NCBI GenBank assembly: GCA_963664285.2
Contig: CAXXNX010000019.1
Span: 1 to 64,000 of the forward strand
Length of the DNA stretch: 64,000 nt
Source: JAJCYL01 sp963664285
GTDB taxonomy: Bacteria; Bacteroidota; Bacteroidia; Cytophagales; Cyclobacteriaceae
Direction of reading: 5' to 3'
The position numbers were made by a program, and so were the translations under genes. Under the pieces are notes generated by a model. It was not told where the DNA came from and did no database searches. It was given only the letters and a program-made list of their open reading frames with translations. Each line of letters starts with the position of its first letter. Position 1 is the first letter of the stretch. Shown piece by piece: positions 28,736-37,380 of the stretch.

Positions 28736-30340
28736 TTAGTTAAACCAATTTTTCCAAAAGAAGAACCGCCCGACCCCTCTATCATCTGATTGATTATTGA
28801 AATCGCCTCTTCGCCGTTTTTCCTTGGGGCGTTTCATTCGCTGCTTATCATCTGCAGCACCGTTAAAATCCACATTCGTGGGTTTGGTCTTTATTATTTC
28901 GGGCTCTTTCTTTTCCTTTATTATTTGGTAAATACCTTCTTCCCTGATTACTGGAGTATAGCCTCCTTTACTAGCCGGAAAATCCGGGCTGGCGGCATTG
29001 TTACGATCAATTATGGCTTGTCTTGGGTCTTTGGTCTTTTTCAGTGTTCTGCCGAATATGAGATTCAAACCGAAATCAAACTGGACGGCATCTAACTTCG
29101 TGACATTCGTTAATCCCAGCAGGTGATCATAGGACATGTATAACTGCATTGGACCGAAATTGGCTGACATTGCAGCTCCTAAATCAAAGCCTTGTTGGGT
29201 GGTCAACGAGCCAATCGCCCCTAAGGTAAAGATTTTGCCAAAATGGTGACTAATTCCACTGCCGAAGGTGGTCAAAAGTCTGCCATTGACAAACCTATTA
29301 GCCAGGGTTATGGAAACAACATCCTGGAATGTCGGATGCAAGAACATTGAAATATAACTACGTGTATTCAGCCCGGTGGTGAAGGCATCCTTAGTTTCGA
29401 CCCTGTCGAACTTACCCTTTAAAGAATCTTTAACTTGTTCCCCAAGATCTTCTATGGTCTCGAGTTCAATCCCCCTCCATTGGAAATCGGAGCTTTCTAA
29501 AACAAAATTTTCCGGATCTGCTTTCCAGTTAATGAAGCCGATATCATTCAATCCGAATGACAGGTAGGATAAGTCATTTAGCTGATATTCGAAACCAAGA
29601 TCCAGGGCAATCCCCTTACTTGGGTTGCTAATGAAATGGCTAGCACCTTCAATAGCATTTTTGCTAGACATATCATAACGGGCATTATTTGCTTCAAAAT
29701 CAATGAGAAAAGTATTTGCTGTGGTCCTAATCCTGGTATTGAAGCCCCGGTCTGTTCGGCCGGCGATTATTCCCTGGATTAATTTCAATCGTGCACCAGC
29801 TCTCAATTGATTATTAATGGGTTTTGCCAATCCCAGACCTATTTCTCGATAGTATTTAAAATCCAGCCCGAATTTTTCGAAATTGTAGAATCTTCCTCCA
29901 AAATCAGTGTTGCTCTGCCAGGCAAACTCGACCATACTTTGAGGGGTGAACGCATTGACCTCAATCCGCTCATTTACGAAGAATGAAACGAAAGCATTGG
30001 GAAGCCGAAAACCCAAATAGAGGTCACTGATTGTAGCATTGATGTAATAAAAGCTTTTCTCATCGAGGTCATCAATCATTTTGTCGAAATCCACCATTAA
30101 CTGTCCTTCTGAATTACGAGAGATCAATGTGTTATAGCTGGTTGCGCTGTTTAATCCTACGGAAATACCTGAAATCACCGGCAATCCAATGATTGTCTTT
30201 CCTTCCGGGATAAAGGCAGCGTTGAATCGGGCATTCTGAGCAATATCATTCCGCAAATTGTACAACGCTAAAGACTGGCTGTACAATCCGCTCGAGGCGA
30301 TGTAAATAAGGAATAGCGCTATTGATGATATCCTGTACAC
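28736..30340 (-). CDS. DUF5723-type outer membrane beta-barrel protein
   Basis: 534 residues. A signal peptide (ISSIALFLIYIASSGLYS) is followed by alternating-strand sequence typical of outer membrane barrels, rich in G, N and aromatic residues (GLPVISGISVGLNSA, AGARLKLIQGIIAG, ALDLGFEYQLNDLSYLSFGLND). The C-terminal ~90 residues are polar, with K/E-rich and RRR stretches. This pattern fits the DUF5723 family of Bacteroidota; function unknown. The start is GTG at 30340, sharing its first base with the stop of the upstream gene, so translation was coupled before IS30 landed in that gene. Confidence 0.75.
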   Translation of the reverse strand: MYRISSIALFLIYIASSGLYSQSLALYNLRNDIAQNARFNAAFIPEGKTIIGLPVISGISVGLNSATSYNTLISRNSEGQLMVDFDKMIDDLDEKSFYYINATISDLYLGFRLPNAFVSFFVNERIEVNAFTPQSMVEFAWQSNTDFGGRFYNFEKFGLDFKYYREIGLGLAKPINNQLRAGARLKLIQGIIAGRTDRGFNTRIRTTANTFLIDFEANNARYDMSSKNAIEGASHFISNPSKGIALDLGFEYQLNDLSYLSFGLNDIGFINWKADPENFVLESSDFQWRGIELETIEDLGEQVKDSLKGKFDRVETKDAFTTGLNTRSYISMFLHPTFQDVVSITLANRFVNGRLLTTFGSGISHHFGKIFTLGAIGSLTTQQGFDLGAAMSANFGPMQLYMSYDHLLGLTNVTKLDAVQFDFGLNLIFGRTLKKTKDPRQAIIDRNNAASPDFPASKGGYTPVIREEGIYQIIKEKKEPEIIKTKPTNVDFNGAADDKQRMKRPKEKRRRGDFNNQSDDRGVGRFFFWKNWFN

Positions 30341-30381
30341 TAAAATTCTTCTTCTATTTTAACAATTGCGGTTACGACAAT

Positions 30382-31489
30382 GCTGAGATCAACTAATAAG
30401 TGCAATTGAAGGTGAAAAAGCTTTTAAGGGCTTTTTCACCTTCAAAAGCCTGAGCAGTGCAATCTTTGGATTGCAAAATGTCAAAAAACTACACACATCT
30501 CAGTATTGATCAAAGGTATCAAATTGAAGCATTATTGAAAACAGGAGCTACTCAAAAGGAGATTGCCTGTATCGTTCATTTTCACCCGTCTACGATCTCA
30601 CGTGAGCTTAAGCGAAATGTGGGTTCAAGAGGTAGGGGAGCTGGTGTCTATCGAACAGCAAATGCACAAAGGAGGACCAATCTTCGTCATCAAGAAAAGC
30701 CAAAAAGAGTGATTTTCACCAAACCCATGAAAGACTGGATAGTTAACCGGCTCCAAGAAGATAGATGGAGTCCTGAATTGATCAGCCATCAGGGAAAGAA
30801 AACGAGAGAATGTCCACTTAGCCATGAATGGATTTACCAATGGATATGGGAATGTAAGCACACCAACCACCAGGAGAACCAAGAATACAAACAACTATAC
30901 ACATATCTAAAACATGGCAAACGAAGGCGCAAACGAGGAAACAGAAAAGATCGTAGAGGTATTATCCCGAATAGGGTATCAATTGAACAGCGACCCCAGA
31001 TCATTAACAAAAGGGAACGATTGGGAGATATAGAAGTCGATTTAATGATGGGTAAAAACCACAAAGGCTCTTTGTTGGTGATGACAGACCGAGCAAGTCT
31101 TTTTACCAGAATCAGAAAGATGCACAGTAAAAATGCCGATCAAATGGCCGAAGCTATTGTGGAGGAACTCTCTCAGGATAAACACAAACTGGAAACACTC
31201 ACTTTTGATAATGATATGGCATTTTCTAAACATGAGTTGATTGCTCAATCCCTTGATGTGGATGCCTATTTCACTCGTCCCTATACTAGTCAGGATAAAG
31301 GGACAGTTGAAAATAGGATTGGGGTAATCAGAAGGTTTTATCCTAAGAAAACAGATATTAGATTTGTTACAGAGGAGCAAATCAAAGTTGTTGAAAACAA
31401 AATCAATGAACGCCCTGTTAGAAAATTTAATTACCTAAACGCAAAGCAAGTGCTACAAAGGAAAATTGCACTTATTACTTGAACTTACA
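30382..31489 (+). mobile_element. IS30-family insertion sequence, copy 2 (about 1108 bp)
   Basis: Same ends as copy 1, with AAT duplicated on both sides (30379-30381 and 31490-31492). Its left-end hairpin lacks one A in the left arm and the matching T in the right arm compared with copy 1, so the pairing is preserved. Confidence 0.9.
30478..31482 (+). CDS. IS30-family transposase (copy 2)
   Basis: 334 residues from the ATG at 30478, with an in-frame GTG at 30457. The helix-turn-helix and DDE motifs are as in copy 1, with His in CKHTNHQEN. The gene is intact. It lies opposite to the gene it interrupts. Confidence 0.9.
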   Translation: MSKNYTHLSIDQRYQIEALLKTGATQKEIACIVHFHPSTISRELKRNVGSRGRGAGVYRTANAQRRTNLRHQEKPKRVIFTKPMKDWIVNRLQEDRWSPELISHQGKKTRECPLSHEWIYQWIWECKHTNHQENQEYKQLYTYLKHGKRRRKRGNRKDRRGIIPNRVSIEQRPQIINKRERLGDIEVDLMMGKNHKGSLLVMTDRASLFTRIRKMHSKNADQMAEAIVEELSQDKHKLETLTFDNDMAFSKHELIAQSLDVDAYFTRPYTSQDKGTVENRIGVIRRFYPKKTDIRFVTEEQIKVVENKINERPVRKFNYLNAKQVLQRKIALIT

Positions 31490-32402
31490 AATATCCAAAC
31501 TGTAGTTTGAGAAAAATGAGACGACGTTCCTGGTATCGAGCTTGAACGAATTCATGGTCACAAAAGCATTGATATATGCGGTGTTTGCCAACGAAGCGAC
31601 GCCAATCGAGTCCAGAGGAATATCATTTATAAATTGCTCTGGTTCTACCGTTTTTAACCTTGGACCAACAGTTGCACTTTCAAAAGCCAAACTTTGCGGT
31701 ACATCATAAATCTTCACCGAATCAACTGTATAAAACTCCATTATTAGATGTCCATCCAGGGGCGTAGTATTAACAGTTACTATTCTCAATGTGACACTAT
31801 CAGCTTCCCCAAATGATAGTCCCTCATTCATGTTAAAGTCAATAATGGTCTCAAGACTATCAACAACGGCTTGCAGGGGTAATTCTATTCTTGTTTTAAT
31901 CTTAATTCGGCCATTGTCTCCAACTACATTGCCAGATATTGCTTCATTATTTGGATTTACAATACCACGGAGCGAATTATTCATAGATAGTGGAAGAAAT
32001 TTAAATAAATCTTGCAATGACGAGTTGGAGGACGTGATAGAAACATTGGTCCTTGTAGTATTAACACCAATATCCTCCACGGGAGTGGCTTCAATTACGG
32101 GAGGCGTATCCACTACATCTCCAACCAATGTTTGTCTAATTGTACTGGTCGGAAATTCTCGCTCAGAACTTACCTGATCAAAAAATAGTCCTAGGGGTAC
32201 TCCATAGAAATTATCTATTGAATAGGTGATTTTGGGATTCTCAAATACAACTTCTCCGGATTCAAACTCATTAAAGAACTGTAATGGGATTGTAAGCTGC
32301 TGTAATGTTACTTCCTGCTGAAGCGAAGGATCAGCTAGAAGAATCACAAGATCCAGACCCTCAAAAACAAATTCAGCGCTATCCTCATAAACTAGAGTAA
32401 GT

Positions 32403-34426
32403 AGTGTCTCTAAGAAAACAGCGAGTTTTAGGTCGTATTAAAATATTGCTTAAAATGGAACAATGAAAAAATCACTCACCTTGCTGACTAATAAAGGGTG
32501 ACTTTGCTTTTATTCATTGTTTTTGATGGTTTTTGATAAAAATAGCCGGGTTTTAGCCTGGCCAGGACGCACTTCTGCCAGTGCCTAATCCTTATTAAAC
32601 AGCTAAAAGGTGATTAAGCTGCTTGTTTCTGGCAATTGGCTTGCTGCTGGGCGGCCAGACGGTCAGCCTGGAGTTTACGCCCGATCTTGTGAAGGTTGTA
32701 GGCAGTAATGGCCAACCCGATGTAGCTATTGAAAGTTTTGCGGGTACGGTTCGGGCATCGGTCCAATCCCCGGTGTTCCAGCTCATTAATGTTGGATTCG
32801 ATAGCAGAATGCTTGTTTTTCAACCTTTTGAAGGCTGGCGCTGATTCGATGGCTTTTTCTTCTTTGTTTAACCTACCCTTTTTAGGCATGATCACTTCTG
32901 GGATGAAGGTTTGCAGAGTTGCTTTATCCTCTTTATCGGAAAACCCCTTGTCGGTGCTCAGGCTTTGGATGGGGTATTTCTCAGCGATACGCCGGGCAAT
33001 TGATAGGGTAAGTTGGTTGTCGGTTTGTTTTTCAGCTATTTGCCAGTCTATGAGTAAATGGTATTGATCCGAAGTGATGGCCAGATTCTTACCGATCTCC
33101 ACATTGGGGTGCAGTTTGCCTTTTTTGATCATTTCGGCATAAGGTTGAAAGATGGAAAAGACTTTTTCGGCATGGGGAATGGTCTCTGCTCTGATCAACC
33201 GCCTGTCGAGCAACTCGATGTGCTTTTCCAACATCTCAAGATAATAGGTCAATGCCATCAGGGCTGCGAACTCCTCGATAGAGTTTCCCTGATGTTTTTC
33301 CAACATTTGGCCCACTTTCTTGCTCAAAGCACGGGCTTTAGTCAGATAGGAAGTGGCAGCCTGCTCTACCCGCTCCTCTTTGTTTTTTCCTCCTGAGCCG
33401 GTGGTCCTGCCCACGCTGCGCATCAGCCTTTTGAGGGATCTGCGCCAATCCCCGGACTTACGCCAGCCAGTAAAATACCTTTTTGAGACCAATAAATCAG
33501 CTACATCTATACACTTTCTGGCACTGTCCCATAGCAGGTTGTAGTCGGTAGGAAAGTGGGTGTCGGTTTCTACCACGAAACTATCGGTCTTGCAACGCAA
33601 GGCAACTTCCTCCCCTCCGGTTTTTCCTTTTTTTTTAAACACCTGGTGACCTGCTGCTACGATTACATCATTGATGCCGATGAGCAGTTCATCGTCCAGC
33701 AAGGTCACATTGTCATAAATGTTCTGGTACTTATACTGTTTGCCCACAGAGTAGTCGGTAGGTAGCACCCCCATAATGCCCCGTACCAACGTGTCGTAAT
33801 TGGAGATATGGTGTAACTCATCGTAAGAGATGTTCATGCACAGGCGCACCTGGCCAATACGAAGACCTCCCACAGACTCATACCCTCACGGCCCGTCTTT
33901 TTCTTTCCCTCAATGAGTTTGGAAGAAAGTAATTCAAAAATACGCTGGTTCCATTCAGGTTGGACATAGATATATTGAAGGGCGGCTGCCAGGGCAGCTA
34001 AGTGGCTTTTAGTTTTCACCGGAGCCTCTACTTGCTCGATGGGTGTGCATCCCAGGGTAAGTTGGGGCTGGAAGGATTTCCTCATGGTTTGTATTTATAT
34101 CGGTTATATGCAATATAATGATTAATCCTGATAAACCAACCGAAAAAATCGTTTCTTTTCTACACTGAATGAACAAAAAAAGGACAGGGATTTTACTCCC
34201 CGACAGACCAAAAAGCCTGCGAATCTCAAAGTGAATTCTTTGGGGTTTTTGAATGGAAAACCTTCAAATGGTCAATTAACAGGCTACAACGCAACTGTTC
34301 TTGATAATATTTGTGAATTTGATAATTCTACTGAATCAGATTCGAGAATAATTCAGCGCTGATTTGATGGAAAAAATACGAATATGATGGATAATCAGCA
34401 TATTAGCCTGTTTTCATACAGACACT
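32403..34426 (-). mobile_element. ISNCY-like insertion sequence, copy B (2024 bp)
   Basis: The ends are AGTGTCTCTAAGAAAACAG (left) and, inverted, AGTGTCTGTATGAAAACAG (right), inverted relative to copy A. Flanks differ: AAGT at the left and AATT at the right, unlike the clean AATT pair of copy A. The genes on both sides are truncated at the element and do not belong together, so a deletion or recombination probably occurred here. Confidence 0.8.
32614..34085 (-). pseudogene. ISNCY-like transposase with one frameshift (copy B)
   Basis: The frame starts at the ATG at 34085 (MRKSFQPQLTLGCTPIEQVE), with MSLWEVFVLA followed by a one-base loss near 33858, then QVRLCMNISYDELHHISNYD. It ends with SYIGLAITAYNLHKIGRKL at 32614. 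DDE-type residues are likely in FVVETDTHFPTD, SLSTDKGFS and the Glu-rich C-terminal stretch. At the same place copy A has GCCCAGG where this copy has GCCAGG. About 490 residues if corrected. Confidence 0.75.
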
Positions 34427-34428
34427 AA

Positions 34429-34518
34429 TTAGTCTTCGATTTCCCTCATTTCTTTTGTTAATAGCTTTTGATATTCACTGTATTCTTGAGATATTTGCAC
34501 TCCTTTTCTCAAAAGCAT
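34429..34518 (-). pseudogene. N-terminal gene stump truncated by the ISNCY-like element
   Basis: An ATG at 34518 opens 29 codons (MLLRKGVQISQEYSEYQKLL) that end at a stop formed at the junction with the element. It is divergent from rpmB with start codons 7 bases apart. The sequence looks like a real helical N-terminus, but no family is recognised. Confidence 0.3.
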
Positions 34519-34524
34519 AGAGAG

Positions 34525-34764
34525 ATGTCAAAAATTTGTCAGGTTACAGGTAAAAGGCCGATGTCGGGAAACAATGTTTCTCACGCCCATAACAAAACGA
34601 AAAGAAGATTCTATCCGAATCTTCAGAAGAAGAGATTTTACATCCCTGAAGAAGATAGGTGGGTGACGCTGAAGGTTTCTGCTGCCGGAATGAGAACGAT
34701 TAACAAAAACGGCATTACTTCTGTTTTGAAAAAGGCTAAAGAAAGCGGCTACGTTGTACTATAG
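34525..34764 (+). CDS. rpmB: 50S ribosomal protein L28
   Basis: 79 residues starting MSKICQVTGKRPMSGNNVSH, the standard L28 N-terminus, with HNKTKRRFYPNLQKKRF and ESGYVVL at the end. The frame is open upstream to 34468, but the ATG at 34525 begins the conserved protein. It forms an operon with rpmG and the DUF4295 gene, as is usual in Bacteroidota. Constituent of the large ribosomal subunit near the E site. Confidence 0.95.
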   Translation: MSKICQVTGKRPMSGNNVSHAHNKTKRRFYPNLQKKRFYIPEEDRWVTLKVSAAGMRTINKNGITSVLKKAKESGYVVL

Positions 34765-34777
34765 AACTTAAATCAAG

Positions 34778-34960
34778 ATGGCAAAGAAAGGAAATAGAGT
34801 CCAGGTAATATTAGAATGTACAGAGCACAGGAAAAGTGGTATGCCCGGAGCCTCAAGATATATTACTACTAAGAATAGAAAAAATACACCTGACAGGCTT
34901 GAATTAAAGAAATTTAATCCGGTCTTGAAGAAATATACCGTACACAAGGAAATTAAGTAA
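34778..34960 (+). CDS. rpmG: 50S ribosomal protein L33
   Basis: 60 residues beginning MAKKGNRVQVILECTEHRKS, with YITTKNRKNTPDRLELKKF, typical of L33. The zinc-binding Cys pairs of some L33 proteins are not kept (one Cys only), so this is a Cys-poor type. It lies 13 bases after rpmB and 2 bases before the DUF4295 gene. Confidence 0.95.
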   Translation: MAKKGNRVQVILECTEHRKSGMPGASRYITTKNRKNTPDRLELKKFNPVLKKYTVHKEIK

Positions 34961-34962
34961 CT

Positions 34963-35115
34963 ATGGCTAAGAAAGTTGTTGCAGCACGGAAAAAAGCTGA
35001 TGTCAAAGCTTATGCTAAGGTGATCAAGGCGGTAAAATCTGAAAAAACCGGGGCCTATACCTTCAAGGAAGAAATGGTTCCAGTCGATATGGTAAAAGAA
35101 GTGCTCAATAGCTAA
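34963..35115 (+). CDS. DUF4295 small basic protein
   Basis: 50 residues starting MAKKVVAARKKADVKAYAKV and ending MVKEVLNS. This short basic protein follows rpmG in nearly all Bacteroidota and is presumed to be ribosome-associated; its role is not established. It starts 2 bases after the rpmG stop. A hairpin terminator follows before ftsY. Confidence 0.9.
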   Translation: MAKKVVAARKKADVKAYAKVIKAVKSEKTGAYTFKEEMVPVDMVKEVLNS

Positions 35116-35142
35116 TATTTTCCCGTAATAAAGGAAGTCACG

Positions 35143-35164
35143 GTCCCTCATAAGGGACTTTTTT
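35143..35164 (+). terminator. Rho-independent terminator after the rpmB-rpmG-DUF4295 genes
   Basis: GTCCC (35143-35147), a 6-base loop and GGGAC (35154-35158) are followed by TTTTTT. It lies between the DUF4295 stop and ftsY, 22 bases before the ftsY start, so ftsY probably receives only partial read-through or has its own start. Confidence 0.65.
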
Positions 35165-35185
35165 GTTTACAAATAACTGTCACAA

Positions 35186-36139
35186 ATGGCACTTTTTGGC
35201 ATCTTCTCAAAAGAAAAAAAAGAGTCCCTTAATAGAGGCCTTGAAAAATCGAAGGATAGCTTCTTATCTAAGTTTAGCCGGACGGTCATAGGGAAATCCA
35301 AAGTTGATGATGAAGTACTTGATGACCTGGAAGAGGTACTGATTTCATCTGATGTCGGCGTCCAAACAACGGTTAAGATCATAGATCGCATCGAGCAGCG
35401 GGTGGCCAGAGACAAATTCTTAAATGCGGACGAGCTGAATAAGATTCTCAGAGAAGAGATTGCCGGTCTCCTGTCAGAAAGCAACACAAGCGATTACGAC
35501 GATTTTCAATTACCTGTAAATACTAAACCCTATGTGATCCTTGTTGTTGGTGTCAATGGCGTTGGAAAAACCACTACGATTGGAAAACTGGCCCATAACT
35601 TCAAAAATACTGGTAAACAGGTAGTGTTAGGAGCGGCTGACACTTTCAGAGCAGCCGCAGTAGACCAATTGATTCTTTGGGGTCAAAGAGTAGGTGTTCC
35701 TGTAATATCACATGGAATGAATACAGACCCTGCTTCAGTGGCATTCGATGCCGTGAAACAAGGCGTTGATAGCCAAGCTGATGTAGTGATAATTGATACG
35801 GCAGGACGACTACATACCAAAGTCAACCTGATGAATGAATTGTCAAAAATAAAAAAAGTAATACAGAAATTCATTCCTGAAGCGCCCCATGAGGTTTTAC
35901 TTGTATTGGACGGAAGTACAGGGCAAAACGCGTTTATCCAGGCCCAGGAATTTACCAAAGCTACGGATGTTAGTTCCTTGGCCATTACCAAACTTGATGG
36001 GACAGCTAAAGGAGGTGTTGTTATTGGTATTTCTGACCAATTTAAAATACCCGTCAAATATATTGGTGTGGGTGAGAAAGTTGGGGATCTCCAAGTCTTC
36101 AATAAAATGGAGTTCGTTGATTCTTTTTTTAAGAATTAG
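35186..36139 (+). CDS. ftsY: Signal recognition particle receptor FtsY
   Basis: 317 residues with a short acidic/basic N-terminal part, the helical N domain, then the G domain: VVGVNGVGKTTTIGKLA (P-loop), LGAADTFRAAAVDQL, VIIDTAGRLHTK, ITKLDGTAKGG, and IPVKYIGVGEKVGDLQVF at the end. It docks ribosome-SRP complexes at the inner membrane and hydrolyses GTP together with Ffh. Full length for Bacteroidota. Its 3' end overlaps the convergent DUF6048 gene by 11 bases. Confidence 0.95.
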   Translation: MALFGIFSKEKKESLNRGLEKSKDSFLSKFSRTVIGKSKVDDEVLDDLEEVLISSDVGVQTTVKIIDRIEQRVARDKFLNADELNKILREEIAGLLSESNTSDYDDFQLPVNTKPYVILVVGVNGVGKTTTIGKLAHNFKNTGKQVVLGAADTFRAAAVDQLILWGQRVGVPVISHGMNTDPASVAFDAVKQGVDSQADVVIIDTAGRLHTKVNLMNELSKIKKVIQKFIPEAPHEVLLVLDGSTGQNAFIQAQEFTKATDVSSLAITKLDGTAKGGVVIGISDQFKIPVKYIGVGEKVGDLQVFNKMEFVDSFFKN

Positions 36140-36800
36140 AGTTTGGATCTTTTTCCTTTCTAAACCTCAGCCGATAGAGTAAGTAATAGCTTAATCCAAA
36201 GTTATTGCGCTTCCTGGCTCTTCCATATCCTGGTAAATCGAAGGAAGCCAGGGTGTCTTCACCTGAGATATCACGACTAAACTTGTATCTCATGGTATAA
36301 CCCATCACAAAGTTTGACTTTAACATCAACTTCATACCAAAAGTCCACTCCCGCCAGGTTCCCTTAAGGTTGTTATTTCTTGCGGTTATGAGGGGATCAC
36401 TATATGCCTGAGATTCTGGCTGATAGGTCAAGCTATTCTTGAAATTTGCCTTGCCGTACCTGAAACCAGTAAATATTTTGTGCCCTTGTGGATTTTTTGG
36501 ATTAAGTGTGAAATCAATCCCCGCCCTGAAATATGGACCCCTGGTTTTGAATTCAAAGTTTGAGCTATTTTGACTTATATTTTCAAAACCATATTCTAAT
36601 ATGACCAGATGGCTTGCAAGGTTAGTACTCAATTGCAACTCTCCCATATTACGATCAGTAGAGGCAATACTGCGGGCAATACCAGGAACATCTAGGCCCA
36701 CCATGAAGGTGTGAGGAAGAAATTTTTGAGCTGAACTTTGAAGTACACCCAACAACGACAGCATCAAAAAACTAACGAATGATTTGAATATTAACCTCAT
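36129..36800 (-). CDS. DUF6048-family outer membrane protein
   Basis: 223 residues with a signal peptide (FVSFLMLSLLGVLQSSAQ) and a barrel-like body (YFRAGIDFTLNP, FTGFRYGKANF, WTFGMKLMLKSNFVMGYTMR). The end is YRLRFRKEKD. It follows and overlaps a small lipoprotein gene by 29 bases; this DUF6452-DUF6048 pair recurs in Bacteroidota. Function unknown. Confidence 0.75.
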   Translation of the reverse strand: MRLIFKSFVSFLMLSLLGVLQSSAQKFLPHTFMVGLDVPGIARSIASTDRNMGELQLSTNLASHLVILEYGFENISQNSSNFEFKTRGPYFRAGIDFTLNPKNPQGHKIFTGFRYGKANFKNSLTYQPESQAYSDPLITARNNNLKGTWREWTFGMKLMLKSNFVMGYTMRYKFSRDISGEDTLASFDLPGYGRARKRNNFGLSYYLLYRLRFRKEKDPNSNS

Positions 36801-37212
36801 TTCTTAATAATTCATCATTCACAACAAGGGTGTCCGAGAATGTTTGTTTTAATATGGTTAACTCTGAAAATTTTATCACAGGGCCACATTCCTCAGATAG
36901 AAGCAGTAGATTCTGCTCATACCCCACTATTAATGTATCGATCAAACCATCACCCTCAAATACATATCCTGTCGTAGATTGTGTTGGATTAATTTCCAAT
37001 GTAACCATACTGGTTGTGTCATTCTCAACAAACTTGAAACCAGTTTCAAGGTCTTGAATAGCATTAAATATTTCGATCTGAAGAGCTGAGTTAGTTGAGT
37101 CCATAAAGTGGATCACCAAATCCGAGGTATTCGGATCATCACAATCCGGGATGTTATTACATGAGAGTAGAATATAGAATATCCAACAACTGACAAGGCG
37201 CGATCCATTCAT
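36772..37212 (-). CDS. DUF6452-family lipoprotein
   Basis: 146 residues. The signal sequence ends in a lipobox-like IFYILLSCNN, so the protein is probably acylated at Cys. The mature part is beta-rich (DLVIHFMDSTNSALQIEIF, GYVFEGDGLIDTLIVGYEQN). It is the first gene of the DUF6452-DUF6048 pair. No enzymatic motif is visible. Confidence 0.75.
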   Translation of the reverse strand: MNGSRLVSCWIFYILLSCNNIPDCDDPNTSDLVIHFMDSTNSALQIEIFNAIQDLETGFKFVENDTTSMVTLEINPTQSTTGYVFEGDGLIDTLIVGYEQNLLLLSEECGPVIKFSELTILKQTFSDTLVVNDELLRNEVNIQIIR

Positions 37213-37380
37213 AAAGGCGGCAAAGTTATAGTAAAATCCAAACCTTAAGTTCTTGATTTACTCACTCAACCAACTCTTTCAAAGAAAAACTCATTATTAT
37301 ATAAGTGTTTGTCATTCAATGTTTCACTCATGTTGATAGCACATTAATTACTAATTTCGCCGGATAACTTATTTTGATTA

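Larger units (their letters stand above)
30340..32402 (-). pseudogene. Secreted/lipoprotein-like gene, broken by IS30 and an ISNCY-like element
   Basis: The preserved part reads TLVYEDSAEFVFEGLDLVIL, then LQQEVTLQQLTIPLQFF, up to FFSNYSLDI. It is a beta-rich, Thr/Val/Asn-rich protein like many Bacteroidota envelope proteins. The N-terminus is lost where the ISNCY-like copy B begins at 32403. Near the 3' end an IS30 interrupts it. Removing the IS plus one AAT restores LDIVVTAIVKIEEEF and a TAG overlapping the GTG of the DUF5723 gene. The two genes therefore formed an operon. No family name. Confidence 0.65.
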
